A DNA stretch of 64,000 bases from Nemertoderma westbladi (taxonomy: Eukaryota; Xenacoelomorpha; Nemertodermatida; Nemertodermatidae): assembly GCA_032718475.1 (NCBI GenBank), contig JAUCBJ010002711.1, forward strand, positions 62,001 through 126,000. Direction: 5' to 3'. A program made the position numbers and the translations under genes. A model generated the notes under the pieces. It saw nothing but the letters and a program-made list of their open reading frames with translations. It did no database searches and was not told the DNA's origin. Numbering within the stretch: position 1 is the stretch's first letter; each line of letters opens with the position of its first letter. Below are positions 53,450 to 64,000 of the stretch, in pieces.

Positions 53450-56400
53450 GACATGCCCCTAGAAAGTGATGGCGGAGTCACAGGCGGACATGCCCCCTAG
53501 AAAGTGATAGCGGTGACACAGGATGACATGCCCCCTAGAAAGTGATGGCAGTGTCACATCGGACATGCCCCCTAGAAAGTAATGGCGGTGTCACAGGAGG
53601 ACATGCCCCCTAGAAAGTGATGGCGGTGTCACAGGAGGACATGCCCCCTAGAAAGTGATGGCGGAGTCATAGGCAGACATGCCCCCAAGAAAGTGATGGC
53701 GGTGTCACAGTCGGACATGGCTCCTGGAAAGTGATGGCGGAGTCACAGGCGGACATGACCCCTAGAAAGTGATGGCGGTGTCACAGGAGGACATGCCCCA
53801 TAGAAAGTGATGGCGGTGTCACAGGAGGACATGCCCCCTAGAAAGTGATGGCAGTGTCACAGGCGGACATGTCCTCTAGAAAGTGATGGCGATGTCACAG
53901 GCTGACATGCCCCCTATCAAGTGATGGCGGTGTTACAGGAGGACATGCCCCCTAGAAAGTGATGGCGGTGTCACAGGCGGACATGCCCCCTAGAAAGTGA
54001 TGGCGGAGTCACAGGCGGACATACCCCCTAGAAAGTGATGGCGGTGTCACAGGCGGGCATACCCCCTAGAAAGTGATGGCGGTGTCACAGGCAGACATTC
54101 CCCCTAGAAAGTGATGGCGGAGTCACAGGAGGACATGCCCCCTAGAAAGTGATGGCGGAGTCACAGGCGGACATGCCCTCTAGAAAGTGATGGCGGTGTC
54201 ACAGGCGGACATACCCCCTAGAAAGTGATGGCGGTGTCACAGGCGGAATTGTCCCCTAGAAAGTGATGGCGGTGTCACAGGCGTACATGCCCCCTAGAAT
54301 GTGATGGCGGTTTCACAGGCGGACATGCCCCCTGGAAAGTGATGGCGGTGTCACAGGCGGACATGCCCCCTAGAAAGTGATGGCGGTGTCACAGGCGGAC
54401 ATGCCCCCTAGAAAGTGATGGCGGAGTCAAAGGCGGACATGCCCCCTAGATAGTGATGACGGAGTCACAGGCGGACATGCACCCTAGAAAGTGATGGCGG
54501 TGTCACAGGCGGACATGCCCCCTAGAAAGTGATGGCGGAGTCACAGGCGGACATACCCCCTAGAAAGTGATGGCGGTGTCACAGGCGGGCATGCCCCCTA
54601 GAAAGTGATGGCGGTGTCACAGGCGGACATTCCCCCTAGAAAGTGATGGCGGAGTCACAGGCGGACATGCCCCCTAGAAAGTGATGGCGGAGTCACAGGC
54701 GGACATGCCCCCTACAAAGTGATGGCGGAGTCACGGCGGACATGCCCCCTAGAAAGTGATGGCGGTGTCACAGGCGGACATGCCCCCTAGAAAGTGATGG
54801 CGGAGTCACAGGCGGACATGCCCCCTTGAAAGTGATGGCGGTGTCACAGGCAGACATGCCCCCTAGAAAGTGATGGCGGTGTCACAGTTGGACATGCCCC
54901 CTAGAAAGTGATGGCGGAGTCACAGGCGGACATGCCCCCTAGAAAGTGATGGCGGTGTCACAGGCGGACATACCCCCTAGAAAGTGATGGCGGTGTCACA
55001 GGCGGACATGTCCCCTAGAAAGTGATGGCGGTGTCACAGGCGTACATGCCCCCTAGAAAGTGATGGCGGTTTCACAGGCGGACATGCCCCCTAGAAAGTG
55101 ATGGCGGTGTCACAGGCGGACATGCCCCCTAGAAAGTGATGGCGGAGTCACAGGCGGACATGCCCCCTAGAAAGTGATGGCGGTGACACAGGAGGACATG
55201 CCCCCTAGAAAGTGTTGGCAGTGTCACAGCGGACATGCCCCTAGAAAGTGATGGCGGTGTCACAGGCGGACATTCCCCCTAGAAAGTGATGGCGGAGTCA
55301 CAAGCGGACATGCCCCCTAGAAAGTGATGGCGGTGTCACAGCAGGACATGCCCCCTAGAAAGTGATGGCGGAGTCACAGGCGGACATGCCCCATAGAAAG
55401 TGATGGCGGAGTCATAGGCAGACATGCCCCCTAGAAAGTGATGGCGGAGTCACAGGCGGACATGCCCCATAGAAAGTGATGGCGGTGTCACAGGCGGACA
55501 TGCCTCCTGGAAAGTGATGGCGGTGTCACAGGCGGACATGCCCCCTAGAAAGTGATGGCGGTGTCACAGAAGGACATGCCCCCTAGAAAGTGATGGCGGA
55601 GTCACAGGCGGACATGCCCCGTAGAAAGTGATGGCGGTGACACAGGATGACATGCCCCCTAGAAAGTGATGGCAGTGTCACAGCGGACATGCACCCTAGA
55701 AAGTGATGGCAGTGTCACAGGAGGACATGCCCCCTAGAAAGTGATGGCGGTGTCACAGGAGGACATGCCCCCTAGAAAGTGTTGGCAGTGTCACAGGCGG
55801 ACATGCCCCCTAGAAAGTGATGGCGGTGTCACAGGCGGACATTCCCCCTAGAAAGTGATGACGGAGTCACAAGCGGACATGCCCCCTAGAAAGTGATGTC
55901 GGTGTCACAGGAGGACATGCCCTCTAGAAAGTGATGGCGGAGTCACAGGCGGACATGCCCCATAGAAAGTGATGGCGGTGTCACAGGCGGACATGCCTCC
56001 TGGAAAGTGATGGCGGTGTCACAGGCGGACATGCCCCCTAGAAAGTGATGGCGGTGTCACAGGAGGACATGCCCCCTAGAAAGTGATGGCGGAGTCACAG
56101 GCGGACATGCCCCCTAGAAAGTGATGGCGGTGACACAGGATGACATGCCCCCTAGAAAGTGATGGCAGTGTCACAGCGGACATGCCCACTAGAAAGTGAT
56201 GGCGGTGTCACAGGAGGACATGCCCCCTAGGAAGTGATGGCGGTGTCACAGGAGGACATGCCCCCTAGAAAGTGATGGCGGAGTCATAGGCAGACATGCC
56301 CCCTAGAAAGTGATGGCGGTGTCACAGGCGGACATACCTCCTGGAAAGTGATGGCGGAGTCACAGGCGGACATGCCCCCTAGAAAGTGATGGCGGTGTCA

Positions 56401-58003
56401 CAGGAGGACATGCCCCCTAGAAAGTGATGGCGGTGTCACAGGCGGACATGTCCTCTAGAAAGTGATGGCGGTGTCACAGGCTGACATGCCCCCTATCAAG
56501 TGATGGCGGTGTTACAGGAGGACATGCCCCCTAGAAAGTGATGGCGGTGTCACAGGAGGACATGCCTTCTAGAAAGGGATGGCAGAGTCACAGGCGGACA
56601 TGCCCCCTAGAAAGTGATGGCGGTGTCACAGGCGGACATGCCCCCTATCAAGTGATGGCGGTGTCACAGGAGGACATGCCCCCTAGAAAGTGATGGCGGT
56701 GTCACAGGAGGACATGCCTCCTAGAAAGTGATGGCAGAGTCACAGGCGGACATGCCCCCTAGAAAGTGATGGCGGTGTCACAGGAGGACATGCCCCCTAG
56801 AAAGTGATGGCAGTTTCACAGGCGGACATGCCCCCTAGAAAGTAATGGCGGTGTCACAGGAGGGCATCCCCCCTAGAAAGTGATGGCAGTGTTACAGGCG
56901 GACATGCCCCCTAGAAAGTGATGGCGGTGAAACAGGAGAACATGCACCCTAGAAAGTGATGGCGGTGTCACAGGAGGACATGCCCCCTAGAAAGTGATGG
57001 CAGTTCTACAGGTGGACATGTCCTCTAGAAAGTGATGACGGTGTCACAGGCGGACATGCCCCCTAGCAAGTGATGGCGGTGACACAGGAGGAGATGCCCC
57101 CTAGAAAGTGATGGCGGTGTCACAAGAGGACATGCCTCCTAGAAAGTGATGGCAGAGTCACAGACGGGCATGCCCCCTAGAAAGTGATTGCGGTGTCACA
57201 TGAGGACATGCCCCCTAGAAAGTGATGGCAGTGTCACAGGCGGATATGTCCTCTAGAAAGTGATGGCGGTGTCACAGGCGGACATGCCCCCTAGAAAGTG
57301 ATGGCGGTGTCACAGGAGGACATGCCCCCTAGAAAGTGATGGCGGTGTCACAGGAGGACATGCCTCCTAGAAAGTGATGGCGGTGTCACAGGAGGACATG
57401 CCTCCTAGAAAGTGATGGCAGTGTCACAGCGGACATGCCCCTAGAAAGTGATTGCGGTGTCACATGAGGACATGCCCCCTAGAAAGTGATGGCAGTGTCA
57501 CAGGCTGATATGTCCTCTAGAAAGTGATGGCGGTGTCACAGGCGGACATGCCCCCTAGAAAGTGATTGCGGTGTCACATGAGGACATGCCCCCTAGAAAG
57601 TGATGGCAGTGTCACAGGCGGATATGTCCTCTAGAAAGTGATGGCGGTGTCACAGGCGGACATGCCCCCTTGAAAGTGATTGCGGTGTCACATGAGGACA
57701 TGCCCCCTAGAAAGTGATGGCAGTGTCACAGGCGGATATGTCCTCTAGAAAGTGATTGCGGTGTCACATGAGGACATGCCCCCTAGAAAGTGATGGCAGT
57801 GTCACAGGCGGATATGTCCTCTAGAAAGTGATGGCGGTGTCACAGGCGGACATGCCCCCTAGAAAGTGATGGCGGTGTCACAGGAGGACATGCCCCCTAG
57901 AAAGTGATGGCGGTGTCACAGGAGGACATGCCTCCTAGAAAGTGATGGCGGTTTCACAGGCGGACATGCCCCCTAAAAAGTGATGACAGTGTCACAACGG
58001 ACA
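53450..58003. repeat. 38-bp minisatellite, right part, about 120 copies
   Basis: The same unit and orientation as 29672-31196. Near 57188-57860 some variants form higher-order units: the gattgcggtgtcacatgagg variant recurs at 57188, 57451, 57564, 57679 and 57754, that is at multiples close to 38 bp (about 114 and 76). Together with the left part the array was about 6.1 kb before the LTR element inserted. Confidence 0.95.
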
Positions 58004-58374
58004 TTTTTCTTGCGTCCAGTTTCCCCCCTATCTGGTACTTGGAAAGTTCTGGCCATCTACTGTAAACAGTCTATATGCAATACAGACACTGTCACTTATT
58101 TTGGTTACCACTCGCAGGCACCCTGGAAGGCCTGGAATTTCAGTTGTTGTTTGATTGTGCTATTACTATTACAGGTGTAGTGCCCAACCCTTAAAACGCA
58201 AGTAAAACGAACATTAAAATTATTTTAACTACTAAAAATTGATTATAAATACTTAAAAAATTAACTATAATAAAACTAAATTTCAAATTCATAAAATATT
58301 ATAATAACTACCAACCTGTATGTATACTGTATACGTACAAGTTGAGACCGATGTAGGACATACAGTTGGTATCG
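58004..58374. other. Unique DNA between minisatellite and LINE fragment
   Basis: Partly AT-rich (58195-58310). A 66-codon frame at 57980-58180 overlaps the array and is not supported. Confidence 0.4.
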
Positions 58375-59505
58375 GCTGTTATCTTTGTTGACTTCTTCAA
58401 GGCCTTTGATTCAGTCTCTCGCTCACGTATGTTCAGCATACTTTCATTATATGGGATTCCTGATGAAATTATTGCAGCAATCAGATCAGTATACGATGGT
58501 TCGACAACATTTGTGTCTACTGTTGACGGTGACACAGAACCATTTGAAGTGTTATGGGGCGTCCTCCAAGGAGACACACTTGCACCATTCTTGTTCATTA
58601 TTGTGGTTGACTATGTTCTACGCATGTCCTTAGATCATCATAATGATGATGGGAGGATGATAACTCCACCTACTGGCTCCAGAAGTCGAGGAAATCCTGC
58701 CAAGTACCTAACTGATCTAGACTTTGCTGATGACTTAGGAGTACTCTCAGAATCACTAGAGGGAGCCCAACGGGTCCTCAGCTCATTAGAACATGCTGCT
58801 ACTAGAGTTGGTCTTTTTATTAACTCCTGAAAGACCAAAATTTTGGGAGTTAACTTTGAAAGTCCTCAGCAAGTCTCTGATCGGATGAGCATAAGCTCAA
58901 AGGATGGTATGCTTGAGCATGTGGACCACTTCTGTTACCTGTGATCATGGATCCGGAAGTTAGGTGAGGACCTTCGAATACTTAATAAAAAGGCATGGGC
59001 AGCCTTGAATAGGCTTTCCAGGATTTGGAAGTCACAGAGAATTAATCGGAAACTTAAAGTCCGATTATTTAGAGCAGCAGTAGTCTAACTGCTGAGGACA
59101 TCAAATCTCTGGATGGCACATTCACAAGAATGCTACGCCGGGTTTATTGTGTCAAGTACAATGCACACATCTCCAACCAGACACTATATAACATTGGAGG
59201 TTTCTCATTGGTTGCCCCAAGCTTGACACTAGAACAAATCGCCTCCGCTTTGCAGGACATTGCTTTCGCCGTGAGAACCAGCCAATGCATAATCTTTTTT
59301 TTGGCAGCCTCATGGAGTGAATAAGCATGGTGGACAGCCCATGCCTTTCTTGAGACGCATCTTAAAGGACACTGACCTTGAACATACGGATGATCTAGCA
59401 AATGTCATGGGTGATAGAGAGTTGTGGCGGCGCAATTTTGTCGATAAGCCGGCAAAGTATTCTTAAAAATGCAGCTGCAATGCAGCATGCCGATCCTAGT
59501 AGTAC
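58375..59505 (+). pseudogene. 5'-truncated, decayed copy of the RTE-like LINE
   Basis: It matches the complement of 8020-6852 from the FVDFFKAFDSV block of RT to the 3' end with ctagtagtac. The FADDLG catalytic motif is still readable near 58727. A stop follows at 58828, others near 58942, and about 40 bases are missing near 59085. 5' truncation is usual for LINE insertions. Confidence 0.9.
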
Positions 59506-59674
59506 CCACCCCACACCCACACTTTCCAATATTTATTTATAACTAGCAAATTTTTTACAATTTATATAAAATGGTCGAAGCTAGGTATTATAAGGAAGGA
59601 GCTATTTCTTTTATAATATGGAACATTTTCTAGATCTACAAAAAATAGCAAAAATTAGCTATATGCGTAAGATC

Positions 59675-59778
59675 TGCTGAGGACACCAAATCTCTGGGTG
59701 GCACATTCACAAGAATGCTACGCCGGGTTCATTGTGTCAAGTACAATGCACACATCTCCAACCAGACACTATATAACT
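59675..59778 (+). pseudogene. Second short fragment of the same LINE
   Basis: ctgctgaggacaccaaatct through accagacactatataac repeats 59088-59190 of the previous fragment. It is a ~100-base C-terminal piece, probably a local duplication. Confidence 0.8.
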
Positions 59779-60739
59779 GACACTATATAGACTGTATGGG
59801 ATGGGGATTGGAGAAGGAAACAAGGTTGAAGTCGTTGAGAACTGCCGGAACTATATATTATATCGATATAATCAATGAGAAATTAAAAGATATTACAGAA
59901 ATTGCAGAAAATACAGATGTACTATTTCCAGATAAAAATACCACTAAAAATATAAAAACTTTTACTGTTGTAAAAGTCAAGAGCTTCCGCAAGCAGAGAG
60001 TGAGAGACAGGGGGGAATTTGACGCAAAACCTGCCTTGGCGAATTAATATCCGCCTTACAGTTATTACTTTTCGATCCTATTGCACCCATGGGCTGGCGG
60101 AGGCAGGGAGATGGCATGCGTCATGTGACTTACAAACATATCAGCGTTTGACAACCCAAACGTGATCCCACTGGAGACAACCTACACGGTTCGATCTAGA
60201 AGGCACAAATAGTAACGTATCGGCGTTGGGCAAACCAAACGTGACTCCACAGGACAACCTATACGTTTCGATCCTAATTATATTATACTCTTTTAATTCG
60301 GACTAGCCGACAATACGATCAGTAAAATTGAAAACATATATTTACAATTAATTCACAACGGTTTATAGTGCAACTAATGATGTGGGTACCGCTACCACGA
60401 GCCACATGCCTACTGTAATAATCACATATGAATAAATAAAATAAATAAAAAGTGGCACAAATTAATTGAAAAGGCCGCTATGACATTATGTGACCTCTGG
60501 TGACCTCCAGTTTGGTATTGGTATTGAAACTAGCTTGACTACATTAAAATACGTCCTTCAATGATATGATATAAAATGGCAAACAAATGAATAAAAACAA
60601 TTGAATTAAAGTTATTGAATATTCCGAATAAAATGATCTGGCTAAAAAAGCAGTAAAAATCGATCTGAAACCGATTAAAATGCGACTAAATGATGCCATA
60701 AAATTCCTTTATTCGTTTCAGTTTTTCCCGCAATGTCAG
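59779..60739. other. Unique DNA with a two-copy ~79-bp repeat
   Basis: The 83-codon frame at 59796-60047 has no recognisable domain and begins at the LINE fragment junction. At 60139 and 60218 a ~79-bp sequence (tatc(a/g)gcgttkg...aaaccaaacgtga) is repeated. The remainder is AT-rich. Confidence 0.45.
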
Positions 60740-63499
60740 CGATTGGAGGTCAAAGCAGGCCGCAATGAAATCAGCGTTCCCAATATCTGTGAAGGTCGGC
60801 GCGCCCATAACCATCCGGTTTACGATGGAGTCCTTCGCATAGCGGTACATTAGAATGGACTTGAGCCGTGGTAGAGGGTGCTCGGTGGAGGCGGCTCTTT
60901 AGCCGCAGAGAACCCCTGGGTAGGAGCCTCTCCCCCGTCTCCCGGACAGGCTGGCGATTGCCAAAGATGCAAAGGCGCTCTGGAGGGCTTTGTTGGGGCA
61001 CTCGTTGTACCGCACAAGTGTACCAACCGATAGCCAGAAAGCCTCCAGCAAGATGGGTTTCAGCTGGGTTAGGTGGTAGAGTGTTGAGTTCCCAATGTAC
61101 GGTCCGTCGAGTTTTCCCAATTCAGTTTGAGTGAACGCCCCGATGTTGAGTTTCAATGAGTACAGGGCTGCCGGAAGAGCGACAGCGCGCCACAGGTTGG
61201 CAACGGTCGCCGCCGGCAGCCACCGGGTCGTCCAGCCCTTTGCCTGAAACATCTGTGCGAGGGCGACTATCTTCTGGGCCGAGGCGCCCAGAGGGTTGGT
61301 CTGCGACTGGGCCAGGTTATAGCCGAGGAAGGTCCAGGATTTACTGCGCGGGAACAGCAGTTTGCCAAGCCGGAGGAAGGACGGTTGGTGGCAATTCCTT
61401 TGGTTTGAAAATACCGTCCACTTAATTTTACTAGATTCGACCGACAGTTTTATATCATTGGCGGACTTGCTGAAGACCATAAATAGAGTTTCCATATCTT
61501 TTGTATAACCCACATGGGATTCCTCTAGGTTGTCCAGTATGCTTCTTGTGTACAGGTTGAATAGGATCGGTGATAACAAGGATCCCTGTTTAACGCCTTG
61601 TCGAACAGAGATTCCGCCACGATTGATCAGGCCATCAAACTTTAGGTACAAGGTGCTGACCATGTAGTAATTGAGGACGATGGCGACAATGTGAGGGTTA
61701 ACAAACTCCATCATCTTCCGACCCAATGTAACATAGTCCACGGAGTCGAATGCAGCCTCTATGTCTAGCTGGCAGATGTACAATGGGGACCCTCTCACTA
61801 AGTTACTCTCAATGCATTCCATAACTGTAGCTATGGCGATGTCGTACCCAATCCCGCTGCGATACGCCGTCTGATTGTCGTGTAGTTTTATACCGCCCAG
61901 AAACTCTGCAAGTATCACCCGCTCAAAGACCTTTGCCCAGATGCTAATCGAGGCAATTGGTCTGTATGACCCTGTACAAAATAGGTCCCGCTGTTTTCCT
62001 TTGTACAGACTCGAGATTACTGAGTTGCCAAACAACGTCGGTACTTGTTTCAGTTCAAAACAGGTATTTATTACAACGGCTGGAAGCTCGCATATCGGCT
62101 CCGGATTCATATACAGAATGTGCTCGGCAGTTAGCGAGGAAAAGTCTGGCGATTTTCTTGTCAAGAGAGAGGCGACGGCTCATCTGACCGCCAGAGGCGA
62201 TATTTGAGGTAGAACGCTGGTGTCACAGGCTTCCTTTAAATCGGTTCTGAGAGAATCACTCAGATCGTGGTCCCCACTAAACTTGGTAGTGTAGTGGGAT
62301 CGCAGTACCAATTCCATGGTTGGTGGTGCGCTTGTGGTGCTGGTTCGGTTCACATTGGACCAGAATTGGCGGGGATGGGAACTGAAATTCCTCGACCATT
62401 TATTCATTGCATTGCGTACCATGTTCCGTGAGATAAAGTTTTTTATCCTCCTTGTGCTACGCTTGGACTCTTTGAAAGCCGAACCGAGTTGATCCTCGGG
62501 GTCCAGTCCAGTAACACTCCATAGTTTGTACAGGTGCTGTGTTGTTCTGGAACTCGCTCGTAGGAGCTTCGATCGTATGCGAAGGTTTGTGGTGGGCCGC
62601 CGCTGTTTTATTATTGGGATAAATGATGTGGCTGCCACAACCACCGAGCTCTGCAACAATTCCATACAGTTACTTATTGCATCAATGTCACAGAGTCCCT
62701 TGTTATCATCAATTAACTTTGCGATCGCCACGTCAATGGCTTCTTTGTACTTATGTTTGCCTTCAGATGTGGCTTTGTCCTAGTTGAATTTTATTTGACG
62801 CCGTTTTGACTTATTTGGATCCTTGTTGTCCTCCGTGTAGTCATATGGTGTTGCGAGATCAAAAGTAGCTAGAACTGCGGCGTGGTCCGAATGGTTGTTA
62901 GCAGGGTCATCACGGTACACACACCCGCTTCTGATGAGCCCACCACCGTCGGCAGACGTCACAATGTGGTCAATATACGAACTGGTATTTTGGCCTTGAC
63001 CGCGAAACGTTATTATTGGCCCAGTAAACAGGCTGTGTGTGTCGGCGACACACAAACCATTGCTGTTGAGGAAGCTGTCGAGATGTAGCCCTCTGGTATT
63101 CGCCTTTTTACTCGATAACTGACCTCTTGATCCCTGCAGGTTTCCCAAGTCGGCATTACAGTCCATTAGTAATATGGGGGTACATCCCGAATACCGAGTA
63201 ACTTCCGAGTGTATGCAACCCAGAAAACTGTCATACAGGGCTGCGTCCTTGGATTGGTCTGGTGCGTAGCACGATAGCGCTATAATAGACCGATTACAAT
63301 TGTTCAGGTTAGCGATGATACCGACGATACCATCACCGCCATCCACCCATGACCATGTCCGCACCAGGTCCTTCCTAAAGTAGAGCGCGACCCCACCAGC
63401 ACCACGTTTGCGGTATTGGTTCTCCATCAGAGGGCTGACCGCATATACGCAGTGGAACTTGTCGTTCAGGGATTCTAGCGGTTTTGCATTCCAAGTCGT
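60740..63499 (-). pseudogene. Decayed non-LTR retrotransposon (Jockey/CR1-like LINE), 5' end cut by an LTR
   Basis: Read on the minus strand, an endonuclease domain runs from the LTR junction (63499) to 62780. It includes GAGGVALYFRKD, LLMDCNADLG, SYIDHIVTS and NHSDHAAVLATF. A linker (62731-62180) and RT (62164-60899) follow in other frames or after stops. RT shows YRPIASISIWAKVFERV, LDIEAAFDSV, RQGVKQGSLLSPILFNLY and, at the catalytic box, SANDIK instead of an ADD motif. A frameshift moves the last residues to 61001-60771. It is inactive. It differs clearly from the LINE at 6842. The N-terminal endonuclease part is missing because an LTR sits at 63500. The clade is inferred from the overall look only. 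Confidence 0.85.
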
Positions 63500-64000
63500 T
63501 GTGACGGGATCCAGATGGGATCCCGGTTTATCCGGTTGTCAGTTCACGCGTCCCCGCCGTGTGTGAAGAGTAAAAGAGTTTCGGATGTTCGACGTGTATA
63601 ATGTTTGGGTATATGGATGTAGATACGGTATAATGGTGGACAAAGTTATTGCATATGGAAGGCGGGAGACGGTAATTGAAATCCCGGTACTTCCCTAACT
63701 AAACTATTGTAAGCTACAGTAACACCAGTAACTAGCACTGAGATAACTGAACTGATATGATTACAGGTTACTGGTTATATTGCACGGTGGCCTTATTGCT
63801 ACTCAATCGATGCCTTTCCCCCCTCTGATTGGCTAATACCCCTGTTGGCACCCTTTGCCCCCCTCTGAAGTGCTTCCCTTCGCCCTTGCTGTTCTCTCTC
63901 TGTTAGGGGGTTTGGCCCCTGACCCTTATTGTGTGTGTCTCCTTTGGGCCTATTGTCCCCGTTTACTGGGGTGACACAAGGTTGATTGGTAATCAACCTC
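63500..64000 (-). repeat. LTR of a related LTR element, cut by the window end
   Basis: It starts TGTGACGGGATC like 52915 and 31197 and follows that LTR, with more differences, to the gttgattggtaatcaacctc hairpin at the window edge. Part of it is the source type of the fragment at 1553-1735. Orientation suggests it is the 3' LTR of a minus-strand element lying to the right, or a solo LTR, inserted in the LINE. Confidence 0.8.

Noticed and set aside
59796-60047. 83-codon frame as a small gene
   Set aside because: It starts at a LINE fragment junction, has no recognisable domain and no second copy.

Overview
This is animal (invertebrate-type) nuclear DNA built almost entirely of transposable elements and satellites. 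There are LTR retrotransposons of BEL/Pao type, non-LTR retrotransposons, Helentron-like rolling-circle elements and a 38-bp minisatellite. I see no bacterial operons, no rRNA or tRNA genes and no CRISPR. The only plausible host gene is a single-exon membrane-anchored fibrinogen-related protein (28569 to 27643, minus strand). Species cannot be fixed from the sequence; a marine invertebrate such as a mollusc would fit, at low confidence.

Layout. 1-3885: the 3' part of a gag-only LTR element (plus strand) ending in an LTR at 3330-3885. 3886-18120: a BEL/Pao element (copy A) that lost its 5' half at that LTR junction. Its pol is broken by an intact 3.2-kb LINE (6842-10007, minus) and by an unidentified insert (10044-11192). 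Downstream of pol it carries a decayed, long extra reading frame (12783-17034) with two nucleocapsid-like CCHC knuckles and a basic tail, then its 3' LTR (17113-18120). 18627-26722: six related ~1.26-kb Helentron-like non-autonomous units, two of them inserted as a tandem dimer into a third. 27080-27375: a 38-bp tandem repeat. 27643-28569: the fibrinogen-related gene. 29672-31196 and 53450-58003: the two halves of one 38-bp minisatellite. Between them lies a second gag-only LTR element (minus strand, LTRs 52915-53449 and 31197-31614 + 47535-47653). A complete 15.9-kb BEL/Pao element (copy B, 31615-47529) with apparently identical 1198-bp LTRs and a 5-bp target duplication sits inside the second of these LTRs. 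58375-59778: decayed pieces of the same LINE as at 6842. 60740-63499: a decayed second LINE (minus), cut by a further LTR (63500-64000, running off the window).

How the parts relate. The insertions give a readable order in the right half: minisatellite first, gag-only element into it, BEL copy B into that element's LTR. The gag-only element has no protease, RT or integrase, but its Gag zinc region has the layout of BEL/Pao Gag, so a BEL/Pao element could be its helper. The least ordinary content is the post-pol reading frame of the BEL elements. It is long in copy A, although pierced by stops, and mostly deleted in the recently inserted copy B. Copy B also has an in-frame TGA between protease and RT and an Asp where copy A has the expected integrase Glu, so it may have been mobilised in trans.
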